DNA of 29,467 bases from Clostridia bacterium (GCA_017552495.1 JAFZPW010000120.1:1-29467), one strand, 5' to 3'; positions 5,545 through 13,450 are shown, counted from the stretch's first letter. Notes: a model not told the origin generated them from the letters alone. Numbers and translations: made by a program.

Positions 5545-7119
5545 ATGTCCGCATCCGCTCCCGAAAAAAACAATCCACTGCTCACCCGCAGTAAGCGGGG
5601 CCTGCTTCAGATCGTCTTCAGCCGCACGGGCGTGGTGGCGCTGCTTCTTTTGCTGCAAATCGCCATGGGGCTTACCGTTCTCCGCTATTTCGGCAATTAC
5701 TGGCCGCAATATCATGCCGTTTTGTCGGCGCTCAGCCTTTTGATGGGCATTTATCTCATCAACACCGATTCGCCCCCTTTTTACAAGACCACCTGGCTGC
5801 TCTTTCTGGCGCTGGCGCCGGTAACGGCCGTCCCGCTTTATTTTTACATCAATCTTGATGTGGGCCACCGTCGGCTGGCCCGCCGGCTGCGCAGGATCAC
5901 TCAAGCCTCGTCCCACGCCATTCCCCTGACGGCGGCCAGCAGACGGCTGCGGGAAGAAAGCCCCTCCGACGCCGCCCTTGCCCATTATCTGCGGGAGGCG
6001 GGCGGCTTTCCTGTCTACGACCGGACAGCGGTGGAGTATTACCCCTCGGGCGAAGCCTTTTTCCCCGCCTTTCTGGAGGCGCTGGAAAGCGCCCAGCGCT
6101 TTATCTTTCTGGAATATTTCATTATCGACCGGGGCGAAATGTGGGAAACCGTGCTGGAGGTGCTCGCCCGCAAGGCCGACAAAGGCGTGGATGTGCGCCT
6201 GATCTACGACGGCACCTGTGAATTTTTCCGCCTTCCCCGCCGCTATGCGGACACGCTGCGCGCCCGCAACATCCAGTGCCACGTGTTCGCCCCCATCCAT
6301 CCCTTTGTCTCCACCCGTTATAATTACCGGGATCACCGGAAGATCGCCGTGATCGACGGCCGTGTGGCCTTTACCGGCGGCCTCAATCTGGCCGACGAAT
6401 ATATCAACCGCTTTTCTCCCTTCGGCCACTGGAAGGACAATGCCGTCCGCCTGCAGGGCGAGGCGGCAAAGACCTTTACCCTGCTCTTTCTCCAGCTCTG
6501 GCAAATGGATGAAAAGGATCTGCAATTCGAGCCCTATCTCTCGGCGCCCGCTGAGGAGCACCCCCAGGCGCGGGGCTTCGTAATCCCCTATGGCGACCAT
6601 CCGCTGGACGATCAGCCGGTGGGCCAGTCGGTCTATCTGCACATTCTCAATCAGGCCACCCGCTACGTCCACATCATGACGCCCTATCTCATTTTGGACA
6701 GCGAACTGGAATCGGCGCTCAAATTCGCCGCCCGGCGCGGGGTGGACGTTTCCATTCTGCTGCCTCACATCCCCGACAAAAAGCTGGCCTTTGCCCTTGC
6801 AAAGAGCCATTATCCCGCCCTCATCGCCGCGGGGGTAAAAATCTACGAATACACGCCCGGCTTCCTCCACGCAAAAACCTTTGTCAGCGATGACCTCCGC
6901 GCCGTGGTGGGCACCATCAATCTGGATTTTCGCAGCCTGTTCCATCATTTTGAATGCGCCGCCTATTTTTACAAAACCGACTGCGTGGACGCGGCAGAGG
7001 AGGATTTTCAAAAAACCCTGAAGCAAAGTCACCGCATTACCCGCAAAGAGGCCGCCTATCCCGGCTTTTTCTACAAACTTATGGGAATTATAATCAAAGC
7101 CTTCGCCCCGCTGATGTAA
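5545..7119 (+). CDS. cls: Cardiolipin synthase
   Basis: A 524-residue membrane enzyme that condenses two phosphatidylglycerols to cardiolipin. The start ATG at 5545 follows AAAGGAAA; an upstream in-frame start would overlap the SLOG gene. Hydrophobic segments near residues 22-45, 55-75 and 80-100 form the usual N-terminal membrane anchor. Two phospholipase D HKD motifs are complete: HRKIAVID (His about 264), followed by GGLNLADEYIN, and HAKTFVSD (His about 442), followed by GTINLDFRS. Length and order match Gram-positive ClsA-type enzymes. It shares an operon with the SLOG gene and ends at a strong terminator convergent with the M20 peptidase. Confidence 0.95.
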   Translation: MSASAPEKNNPLLTRSKRGLLQIVFSRTGVVALLLLLQIAMGLTVLRYFGNYWPQYHAVLSALSLLMGIYLINTDSPPFYKTTWLLFLALAPVTAVPLYFYINLDVGHRRLARRLRRITQASSHAIPLTAASRRLREESPSDAALAHYLREAGGFPVYDRTAVEYYPSGEAFFPAFLEALESAQRFIFLEYFIIDRGEMWETVLEVLARKADKGVDVRLIYDGTCEFFRLPRRYADTLRARNIQCHVFAPIHPFVSTRYNYRDHRKIAVIDGRVAFTGGLNLADEYINRFSPFGHWKDNAVRLQGEAAKTFTLLFLQLWQMDEKDLQFEPYLSAPAEEHPQARGFVIPYGDHPLDDQPVGQSVYLHILNQATRYVHIMTPYLILDSELESALKFAARRGVDVSILLPHIPDKKLAFALAKSHYPALIAAGVKIYEYTPGFLHAKTFVSDDLRAVVGTINLDFRSLFHHFECAAYFYKTDCVDAAEEDFQKTLKQSHRITRKEAAYPGFFYKLMGIIIKAFAPLM

Positions 7120-7136
7120 GGCAGGCAAACGAACCA

Positions 7137-7168
7137 ACGCCCCCGCGCAGCACGCTGCGCGGGGGCGT
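7137..7168. terminator. Bidirectional terminator between cls and the M20 peptidase
   Basis: A 15-bp GC-rich perfect stem (ACGCCCCCGCGCAGC / GCTGCGCGGGGGCGT) has only two central unpaired bases in register. It sits between two convergent genes, 17 bp after cls and 15 bp after the peptidase stop. The T-tail is short (GTTT), so strength is uncertain. Confidence 0.75.
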
Positions 7169-7183
7169 TTATCCTGCTTTTTC

Positions 7184-8329
7184 TCAGTTTTCCAAATAAT
7201 GCCCGAAAAACTCCAGAAACAGACGGCACCCGTCGGCAAGGCTGGCGGGATCCAGCCATTCTTCCCGGGTGTGGCATCCGCCTCCCGCGCATACGCCCAG
7301 ACAGACGGCGGGAATCCCAGCCGCAAGGGGGATGTTGCAGTCGGTGGAGCCGGAGGTGAAGACGGGCTCCCGCCCCGTCGCCTCCCGAACGGCCGCGGCG
7401 GCGCGCCCGATCAGGTCGTCCATCGCGCCCTCGTCCACCTGGCCGGCGCAGGGCCGTTCTCCGATCCGCTCCGCCGAAAGCGTTCCCGCTTCCGGGCTGC
7501 ATTTTGCCAGAACGGCTTGAAAAATTCCCTCCATTTCCGCCAGACAGCGGGGATCGTCGGATCGGTATTCATACAGCAGCTCCGCGCTCTGGGCAATGGT
7601 GTTCACCGAGGTTCCCCCGTTTATCACGCCCACGTTATAGGTGGTGCGACTGTCTCCCGCCGCAGGAACCTCCACCCGGTAAAGCTCGCGCACCAGTTCG
7701 GCCAGAATCGCGATGGCGCTGGGCTTGCCAAAATCCCGGAAGGAATGTCCTCCCCCGGTGGCCGCCCGCACGCGATAACGATGCGAGCCCACGGCCCGGG
7801 TGACGACGGCGGTAAGATTCGCGCCGTCCAGCGTCACCAGCTCCTTCACGCGGGAGCCGTATTCCGCCACGATGGCGCGGCTGCCCTTCAGGTTGCCAAG
7901 CCCCTCTTCGCAGGAATTGGCGACAAAGAGCACGCCGGTTTTGGTGGGCGGCGCCTTTTGCAGAATATAGCGGGCGCAGATCATCATCACCGCCAGATTG
8001 GCCGTATCGTCGGTCACTCCGGGACAGAGCATTCTGCCGTTTTCCTCGCGGAAGGGCATGGGCGCGATGTCGGGAAAGACGGTGTCGGTGTGGGCCATGA
8101 TGACCACCAGTTCGTTGTCCTCCGTCACGCGATAGGGGCAGATGACGTTCTGCGCGGCGTCGATCATTACGTTTTTCCCGCCGTTTTTTTCAAACCACGC
8201 TTTGCAGAAGGCCGCCCGCTTTTCCTCGTGATGGGATGGCGCCGGGATGGCGCACAGATCCCGGATCAGTTGCTTCAGTTCCTCCTGTGAATCCAAAATG
8301 TATTGCTCTGCCTCGCGGCTCAGTTTCAT
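7184..8329 (-). CDS. M20 family metallopeptidase
   Basis: A 381-residue cytoplasmic zinc hydrolase. The metal-site motifs appear in the M20 order: VIMAHTDTVFPD (His/Asp, about residues 76-87), CPGVTDDTANLAVM (bridging Asp), VANSCEEGLGNLKG (catalytic Glu pair) and a final CHTREEW histidine near the C terminus. The central dimerisation domain includes the GGGHSFRDFGKPSA stretch. Such enzymes cleave small peptides or amide bonds; the substrate cannot be read from sequence. GGAGG precedes the ATG. It is 37 bp downstream of rarA on the same strand and is likely its operon partner. Confidence 0.9.
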   Translation of the reverse strand: MKLSREAEQYILDSQEELKQLIRDLCAIPAPSHHEEKRAAFCKAWFEKNGGKNVMIDAAQNVICPYRVTEDNELVVIMAHTDTVFPDIAPMPFREENGRMLCPGVTDDTANLAVMMICARYILQKAPPTKTGVLFVANSCEEGLGNLKGSRAIVAEYGSRVKELVTLDGANLTAVVTRAVGSHRYRVRAATGGGHSFRDFGKPSAIAILAELVRELYRVEVPAAGDSRTTYNVGVINGGTSVNTIAQSAELLYEYRSDDPRCLAEMEGIFQAVLAKCSPEAGTLSAERIGERPCAGQVDEGAMDDLIGRAAAAVREATGREPVFTSGSTDCNIPLAAGIPAVCLGVCAGGGCHTREEWLDPASLADGCRLFLEFFGHYLEN

Positions 8330-8366
8330 GGTCTTCCTCCTTTGCCGCCGCGCAGGCGGCCGTTTC

Positions 8367-9629
8367 TTATTTCCCCTTGATTTTTTCCCAATACTCCCGG
8401 GCGGCCTGCTCGGTGCGGTTGTCGCCGTATTCGTAATAGCGGGCGTCCTTCAGCTCGTCGGGCAGATATTGCTGGGCCACCCAGTGGCCGGGATAGTCGT
8501 GGGGATAGCGGTAACCCTGCTCCCGCTCAAAACCCGTCCCGTCGGCATGGACGTTCTGCATCTCCCGGGGGACGGTGCGCGCCTTGCCTGCCCGCACATC
8601 GACCCGCGCTCTGGATATGGCGGTCATGGCGGTGTTGGATTTGGGCCAGGTAGCCAGCAAAATCACCGCTTCGGAAAGGGGGAGCTGCGCCTCGGGCAGA
8701 CCCAATTGCAGCGCGCTGTCCACGCAGGCCTTGACGATGGGAACCGCCATGGGATAAGCCAGACCGATGTCCTCGCTGGCCGAGCACAGGATCCGGCGGC
8801 AGGCGCCGGTCAAATCTCCCGCCTCCAAAAGCCGTGCCAGATAATGCACCGCCGCGTCGGGATCCGAGCCCCGCATGGATTTCATCAGGGCCGAAACGAT
8901 GTCGAAATGCGCGTCGCCGTCCCGGTCATAGCGGTTGGAGGATTTCTGCGTCACGCTCTCGGCGTCGGCCAGCGCAACCTTCATGCAGCCGTCCTCCACG
9001 CTTGACGCGGCGCACAGAAGCTCCACCGCGTTGATGGCCTTGCGCACGTCGCCGCCGCAGGCCACGGCGATGTGATCCACCACGCCCTCCTCCAGTTCGA
9101 TTTTGAAATGCCGCTCCCTGGCGCACAGGCGGAAGGCCCGGCGGGCGGCCTTTGCCACGTCCGCCGGCGTCACCGGCTTGAATTCAAAGATGGTGCTGCG
9201 GGACAAGATGGCGTTGTAAACGTAAAAATAGGGATTTTCGGTGGTGGAAGCGATGAGCGTGATCTTGCCGCTCTCAATAAATTCCAGCAGGCTCTGTTGC
9301 TGCTTTTTGTTGAAATACTGGATCTCGTCCAGATAGAGCAGCACGCCTTCGGGCGCCAAAAGCGTGTCGAGCTGAGCCGCCACGTCCCGAATGTCCGCGG
9401 TGGTGGCGGTGGTGGCGTTGAGCTTGACCAGCCGGCGGCTGGTCTTGTTGGCGATGATCTGGGCCAGGGTGGTCTTTCCGATGCCCGAAGGGCCGTAAAA
9501 AATCATGTTCGGCACGCTGCCGCTGGCCAAAATGCGCCGCAGAAGGCCGTTTTCTCCGATGATATGCTGTTGTCCCACCATATCGTCCAGCTCCATGGGC
9601 CGGATCTTGTCTGCCAGCGGCTGATACAT
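8367..9629 (-). CDS. rarA: Replication-associated recombination protein A (AAA+ ATPase)
   Basis: A 420-residue AAA+ protein of the RarA/MgsA/WRNIP1 family. It starts MYQPLADKIRPMELDDMVGQ, a family hallmark; Walker A is GPSGIGKTT (residues 46-54), Walker B is LLYLDEIQYF (about 98-107), and sensor 1 is in LIASTTENPYF. The C-terminal tetramerisation part contains GSDPDAAVHYLARLLEAGD and the DIGLAYPMA segment typical of RarA. It acts at stalled forks and single-strand gaps. AAAGGAG precedes the ATG. It sits between the SDR and M20 genes on one strand and is close to a DnaD gene and an SOS-type promoter. Confidence 0.95.
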   Translation of the reverse strand: MYQPLADKIRPMELDDMVGQQHIIGENGLLRRILASGSVPNMIFYGPSGIGKTTLAQIIANKTSRRLVKLNATTATTADIRDVAAQLDTLLAPEGVLLYLDEIQYFNKKQQQSLLEFIESGKITLIASTTENPYFYVYNAILSRSTIFEFKPVTPADVAKAARRAFRLCARERHFKIELEEGVVDHIAVACGGDVRKAINAVELLCAASSVEDGCMKVALADAESVTQKSSNRYDRDGDAHFDIVSALMKSMRGSDPDAAVHYLARLLEAGDLTGACRRILCSASEDIGLAYPMAVPIVKACVDSALQLGLPEAQLPLSEAVILLATWPKSNTAMTAISRARVDVRAGKARTVPREMQNVHADGTGFEREQGYRYPHDYPGHWVAQQYLPDELKDARYYEYGDNRTEQAAREYWEKIKGK

Positions 9630-9659
9630 AGGCTTCTCCTTTTTCTCATCGCAAAGGCG

Positions 9660-10424
9660 TCAATGCTTCTGCTGCTTCATCCAGATCTTCATAATCAGTT
9701 TATGGGGCAGCAGCTTGGTGGCTACCACCTGCAGCTTGTTGCTCAAACCGGGGACGCATACATCCCTGCCCTTTTCGCTGTCGCGCATGGCAACCCGCAC
9801 CACCTCTTCGGCGGTATAAATTTTATTGTAATTGGTGACCGCCGTTTTCGAGGTCTCCCACGCATGGTCGAAAAATTCGGTCTGCACCCAATAGGGGCAG
9901 AAGGCCATCACCTTAATGTTGCGGGGCCGCAGCTCCACATTGAGACTGCGGGCATAACTCAAAACAAAAGCCTTGGTGGCGCCGTAGATGCTCATATAGG
10001 GCACCGGTTGAAAGGCCGACATGGAATCCACCTGCACGATGCGCCCCCCCGCTTTCATGTAGGGCAGGGTCAGCGTGGTCACGCGCACCATGGATTTGCA
10101 GTTAAGCTCGATCATGTTCACGCTGTCCTCCAGCGGGATCTCGTCATAGCGGCCGAACTTGCCGAAACCGCTGGCGTTCACCAGAAACGCCACATCGGGC
10201 TTGTGCCGCTCCAGCAGGGCGCTGTATTCCCCATAGCTTTCCTCCCGCGTCAGATCCAGCGGCAAAAGACGCAGCGGGACGCGCACCTCTGTTTGCAGCG
10301 CCTCCAGCCGCTCTTTTCTGCGGGCGATGACCCAAATCTCGTCGATCCCACCCCGTTGGGCGGTCATTTTCACAAATTCTCTCCCCATGCCGGAGGAGGC
10401 GCCGGAGATAACGGCAACGCGCAT
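9660..10424 (-). CDS. Short-chain dehydrogenase/reductase (SDR)
   Basis: A 254-residue classical SDR. The cofactor motif is SGASSGMG (residues 7-14), the NAG-like motif is VNASGFG, and the catalytic YxxxK is YGATK (Tyr about 147, Lys about 151) with an upstream DSMSAF serine. The RR after the second strand (VIARRKERL) suggests NADP(H). The C-terminal basic or amphipathic tail (LLPHKLIMKIWMKQQKH) is longer than the minimal fold and may touch the membrane. The start at 10424 has AGGAG at about 10 nt. Substrate unknown. It precedes rarA by 30 bp in the same direction. Confidence 0.92.
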   Translation of the reverse strand: MRVAVISGASSGMGREFVKMTAQRGGIDEIWVIARRKERLEALQTEVRVPLRLLPLDLTREESYGEYSALLERHKPDVAFLVNASGFGKFGRYDEIPLEDSVNMIELNCKSMVRVTTLTLPYMKAGGRIVQVDSMSAFQPVPYMSIYGATKAFVLSYARSLNVELRPRNIKVMAFCPYWVQTEFFDHAWETSKTAVTNYNKIYTAEEVVRVAMRDSEKGRDVCVPGLSNKLQVVATKLLPHKLIMKIWMKQQKH

Positions 10425-10461
10425 AAGACTTCCACTCCTGTCAACGATTTTAGTTTGATTT

Positions 10462-10491
10462 ATTGTATCATACCCCGTGTTGGATTTCCAA
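10462..10491 (-). promoter_or_regulatory. Promoter of the SDR-rarA-M20 operon
   Basis: Minus strand: -35 TTGGAA (10486-10491), 18-bp spacer, -10 TACAAT (10462-10467). It lies about 38 bp upstream of the SDR start. Confidence 0.55.
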
Positions 10492-10527
10492 TCCTTTTTA
10501 CCCATTTTCCCCGTCGCGGCGTGTTTC

Positions 10528-10557
10528 TGTGGATTTTTCTGTGGGTTTCGTGGATAA
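10528..10557 (-). repeat. Three DnaA-box-like 9-mers
   Basis: In 30 bp the plus strand has TGTGGATTT (10528-10536), TGTGGGTTT (10540-10548) and CGTGGATAA (10549-10557). Compared with the reverse DnaA box TGTGNATAA they match at 7, 6 and 8 of 9 positions. An A/T-rich stretch (10565-10596) follows. They may bind DnaA or may be a chance degenerate repeat. Confidence 0.35.
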
Positions 10558-10596
10558 TGTCTAAGAAACACAAAAAAATTTTGTTGAATTTTTTGT

Positions 10597-10663
10597 CGAA
10601 CAACCGTTTGCATTTGTCGAACAAATGTGCTATACTGTTTTCAAATAAACGAACACTTGTTTG
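10597..10663 (+). promoter_or_regulatory. Promoter with three LexA-type SOS boxes
   Basis: The promoter is -35 TTTGCA (10607-10612), 18-bp spacer, -10 TATACT (10631-10636). Compared with the Gram-positive SOS consensus CGAACRNRYGTTYG, three sites match: CGAACAACCGTTTG (10597-10610, 13/14, overlapping the -35), CGAACAAATGTGCT (10618-10631, 12/14, touching the -10) and CGAACACTTGTTTG (10650-10663, 13/14, just downstream of the start point). Site starts are 21 and 32 bp apart, close to two and three helical turns. LexA repression of the downstream gene is the obvious inference. Confidence 0.75.
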
Positions 10664-10682
10664 TATTTTGGAGGCGATCACC

Positions 10683-10928
10683 ATGAAGAAACACGGTCAA
10701 CGGATGGAGCTTTTGGGCGGCTTGGGCCTGCTGTGGCTGGCCATGGCCTCCGACGGCGGCATCATCGGCGTCCTGCCCACTGTTTTGCTGGGGCTTCTGT
10801 GCGTCTCTGTTCTGCTTTTGGGCGATCTGTTTACCCGTCCCCGCAAAAGGCGCGCCCGCCGCGCTTCCCCGGCGGCCCGGCCCGTTCCCGCCAACGTGGT
10901 GCCCTTCTCCGCCTCCCGCGCCGCCTGA
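10683..10928 (+). CDS. Small membrane protein under SOS-type control, function unknown
   Basis: An 81-residue protein with GGAGG 7 nt before the ATG. The sequence has a short polar N terminus (MKKHGQRMELL), hydrophobic stretches at about residues 10-20 and 28-47 (IIGVLPTVLLGLLCVSVLLL), separated by a small acidic/glycine turn (SDGG), and then a very basic cytoplasmic tail (RPRKRRARR) rich in Ala/Pro. By the positive-inside rule the tail is cytoplasmic. I do not recognise a family. The promoter carries three LexA-type boxes, so it may be a DNA-damage-induced membrane peptide; several unrelated SOS division inhibitors (YneA, SidA) are also small single-pass proteins. That role is inference only. 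It has its own terminator. Confidence 0.7.
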   Translation: MKKHGQRMELLGGLGLLWLAMASDGGIIGVLPTVLLGLLCVSVLLLGDLFTRPRKRRARRASPAARPVPANVVPFSASRAA

Positions 10929-10944
10929 TCCCGGAAAAATCACT

Positions 10945-10966
10945 CGCCTGCCTCGTTCGGCAGGCG
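10945..10966 (+). terminator. Terminator of the SOS-box small gene
   Basis: Stem CGCCTGCC / GGCAGGCG with a 6-nt loop, followed by GGTTTTGCTTTTTG. It lies 17 bp past the stop codon and 23 bp before the convergent dnaD-like gene's stop. Confidence 0.8.
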
Positions 10967-10988
10967 GGTTTTGCTTTTTGTTCCGGTT

Positions 10989-12128
10989 TTACGCTCCCGC
11001 CAGCTTTTTCAGTTCCCGCAGGAGGCATTCGCACTTTTTCGTGCCAATATAACCCCGGTCGCCGCATAGGGCACAGTCGGGTTTGTCCGCGAGATAGTCG
11101 GCGGGCTTGCCCAGTTTTTCCAGGATCTCTCGCTGAAGGGCCAGACTTTCCCGGTATTTGGCCTCCAGCGCCGCACGGGCTTCGCCGGTGCTCCGGGCCA
11201 TTCGCGAGGCGCACAGACGCATGGCGCTCTCGTTTTCGGCAAAGGCTTTGGATTCCCGCCGCAGCTCCTCCCGCCGCTTTTCCAGCGTCACGGCCCGTTT
11301 TTGCCGTTTTTCCTGCATTTTTTGCAGGATCACCGTTTCGGCGCTTTCGGGCTTTTTTCCGGCCTGCGGCGTCTTCGGCCCCTCCCGCATTTCCCGCTCG
11401 GCCTGTTCCGGCGCAGTGATACCTTTCTCGTGCCATGCGGTAACGATCTTGTCCAGATAGGGCCAGCTCATGCGTCCCGCGCCCAGTAGCGTCCGGTCAT
11501 GGGCCAACTTCAGAAGAGCGTCGGAAACGCCCATCTTGTCCCATTTGTCGATGTACTTCTGTTCGCTCTCGCCAGGCTGCCTGTCCCGCATACCGAAAAG
11601 CGCCAGCACCTTGGCGCCCCGCCCGCGGCGCTCCCGCTGCCGCTGGAGATACGCCTCGGCGTCGGCATACCCGGTCAGCCCCATGTCATGCCAGCGATAG
11701 GCTACCCGCTCCACCTCTCGGGCGCTGAGCCGGCCCCGCTGTGCGCAATCGCTGATGAGCAGGGTCAGCACCTCGGGCTTCATTTGCAGACTCTCGTGAA
11801 CGTTGAGCAAAGTCTCCATTTCCCGGCGGTTGAGGATGCGCCCGATGGACGATTCAAAATAGCCGCACAGCCCGGCAAACGCCGGGTCGCCCTCCCGGGC
11901 GCGCACTAGCTCGCCCGCGCTGTAAGCCGACTCCTGCCGCGGGGGCGGCGCAAGCTCCCGGGCCGTCAGCCCGTAGACCACCGTCAGTTCGGCCGCCTTA
12001 TGCACCTGCTCCGGCGCGAGTTCCAGCACCCGTGCCGCCTCCGCCTCGGTGCAACCGCCGTCCTTCGAAGCGGCATAGGCGTAAAGCAGCGCCGCCAGCG
12101 GGTCGCGCAGTCTCGCCAGCGTCGCCAT
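10989..12128 (-). CDS. DnaD-domain replication protein with C-terminal loader-type zinc motif
   Basis: A 379-residue protein. The N-terminal part is a winged-helix-like domain (DPLAALLYAYAASKDGG and following). Two DnaD-type helical repeats follow: one around residues 85-150 (FAGLCGYFESSIGRILNRRE, with YRWHDMGLTGYADAEAYL at its end), and a second around residues 185-245 with SEQKYIDKWDKMGVSDALLK and YLDKIVTAWHEKGITAPEQ. A long charged helical stretch then leads to CALCGDRGYIGTKKCECL at the C terminus, which resembles the zinc motif at the N terminus of clostridial DnaC-type helicase loaders. No AAA+ domain follows. DnaD proteins act in primosome assembly. The ATG at 12128 with AGAGG is chosen; an in-frame TTG at 12173 is possible. 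Confidence 0.82.
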   Translation of the reverse strand: MATLARLRDPLAALLYAYAASKDGGCTEAEAARVLELAPEQVHKAAELTVVYGLTARELAPPPRQESAYSAGELVRAREGDPAFAGLCGYFESSIGRILNRREMETLLNVHESLQMKPEVLTLLISDCAQRGRLSAREVERVAYRWHDMGLTGYADAEAYLQRQRERRGRGAKVLALFGMRDRQPGESEQKYIDKWDKMGVSDALLKLAHDRTLLGAGRMSWPYLDKIVTAWHEKGITAPEQAEREMREGPKTPQAGKKPESAETVILQKMQEKRQKRAVTLEKRREELRRESKAFAENESAMRLCASRMARSTGEARAALEAKYRESLALQREILEKLGKPADYLADKPDCALCGDRGYIGTKKCECLLRELKKLAGA

Positions 12129-12207
12129 GGCCTCTTTTCCCTCTTTTTGCACGATCAATCTCTGCCCGTCCAAGGAGATCCCCTGCCTCTTTTCTCTGTT
12201 TTTTCTC

Positions 12208-12236
12208 AGTATAACAAAAATAGTTGCCCGCGTAAA
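12208..12236 (-). promoter_or_regulatory. Promoter of the dnaD-like gene
   Basis: Minus strand: -35 TTTACG (12231-12236), 17-bp spacer, -10 TATACT (12208-12213). It lies about 80 bp upstream of the ATG. Confidence 0.65.
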
Positions 12237-12247
12237 GCAAAAAGGGA

Positions 12248-12276
12248 TGGAAATTTCCCCGCCGATTTGCTATACT
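12248..12276 (+). promoter_or_regulatory. Promoter for the glmU-like gene
   Basis: Extended -10 TGCTATACT with TATACT at 12271-12276; a weak -35 TGGAAA (12248-12253) at 17-bp spacing. It is divergent from the dnaD-like promoter. Confidence 0.6.
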
Positions 12277-12346
12277 GGATTCAGTGGGGCGCCGTCCTCT
12301 TTTTTCCGTGCGCCCAAGCCTTTCATTTTGAGAAAGGAGCGGTTTT

Positions 12347-13450
12347 ATGGATCGCTTTTACGCGCTGGCGCGAGCCTGCGGCAAAGAAGAAGTCTTCGGG
12401 CGGGAAATCCTCTCCTGCACCGTTTTCCGTCATATGGCTCTGGCGGTGGAGGCCGCCGGAGGCACGGCGTATCTGGAATCCGACGTCTGCGCGGGCGCGC
12501 GCATCACCCGCGAGGCTTTTTGCGCCGTGGCAAAGGACGCCCCCGTCCTGCTGCTGCGGTCTCCCGCGGCGGCTCTTTCCGCCGAAACGCTGATCCGGCT
12601 TACCGACCGGCCCGAGACCTCGGCGCTGGTGGCCGGCCCCAACGTGCTGGCTCTGTGGGGCGGCGCAGGCGAGGTCTTTTCCCTGGATCCCGGCGCGCTG
12701 CCCGACACGGTGGCCCGGGTACAGGCTCTGCCCGTGGAATCCATCCCCGTCACCGATCCTGAGAGCGCTTATGCCGTACAGGAGCAGCTTCGCCGCCGGA
12801 TCAATCTAAGCTGGATGCAAAAGGGCGTCTTTCTCACCGACCCCAACACCACCCACATCTCGCCCCAAGCGGTGCTGGAGCCCGGCTGCACGCTTTTGCC
12901 CGGCTGCCTGATCTACGGAGAAAGCACGGTGGCCGCGGGCGCCGTCATCGGCCCCAACACGCTGCTGAAAAACGCCCGCGTGGGGGAAAACTGCACCGTC
13001 AATTCCTCTCAGATCACCGACAGCACCGTGGGCAGCGGCACCACCGTGGGCCCCTTTGCCTATATCCGCCCGGGCTGCGTCATCGGTTCCAACGCCCGCA
13101 TCGGCGATTTCGTCGAACTGAAAAATTCCGCCGTGGGCGACGGCACCAAGATCTCCCACCTCACCTATATCGGCGACAGCGATCTGGGCAAGCGCATCAA
13201 TGTGGGCTGCGGCGTAGTCACCGTCAACTACGACGGCAAGCGCAAATACCGCACCACCGTGGAGGACGACAGTTTCGTCGGCTGCAACGTTAATCTGGTC
13301 TCGCCGGTGAAGATCGGCCGGGGCGCCTATCTGGCCGCCGGCGGCACCATCACCGAGGACGTGCCGGAGGAGGCGCTGGTCATCGCCCGCGCCCGGGCCA
13401 CCGTCAAACGTGACTGGGTGAAAAAGCGCAAAGAGGCCGGAAAGCTCTGA
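12347..13450 (+). CDS. GlmU-like glucosamine-1-phosphate N-acetyltransferase with degenerate uridylyltransferase domain
   Basis: A 367-residue protein, about 90 shorter than normal bifunctional GlmU (about 455). The C-terminal left-handed beta-helix is intact: hexapeptide repeats from about residue 165, GDFVELKNSAVGDGTKISHL with catalytic His 271, then VNYDGKRKY and a terminal RATVKRDW helix. The linker (AVQEQLRRRIN) also matches GlmU. The N-terminal domain is shortened: the LAAGxGTRM nucleotide loop is absent and the usual GDxPL appears as LLRSPAAAL with the Asp replaced. So it should acetylate glucosamine-1-P but not make UDP-GlcNAc. AAAGGAG precedes the ATG. Its place before prs-pth-mfd is the standard glmU position, which argues that it is the lineage's glmU. 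Confidence 0.85.
   Translation: MDRFYALARACGKEEVFGREILSCTVFRHMALAVEAAGGTAYLESDVCAGARITREAFCAVAKDAPVLLLRSPAAALSAETLIRLTDRPETSALVAGPNVLALWGGAGEVFSLDPGALPDTVARVQALPVESIPVTDPESAYAVQEQLRRRINLSWMQKGVFLTDPNTTHISPQAVLEPGCTLLPGCLIYGESTVAAGAVIGPNTLLKNARVGENCTVNSSQITDSTVGSGTTVGPFAYIRPGCVIGSNARIGDFVELKNSAVGDGTKISHLTYIGDSDLGKRINVGCGVVTVNYDGKRKYRTTVEDDSFVGCNVNLVSPVKIGRGAYLAAGGTITEDVPEEALVIARARATVKRDWVKKRKEAGKL

Noticed and set aside
5434..7326. A 630-codon open frame antisense to cls
   Set aside because: Cardiolipin synthase on the plus strand has both HKD motifs; the antisense frame shows no domain and covers the SLOG gene end and the terminator.
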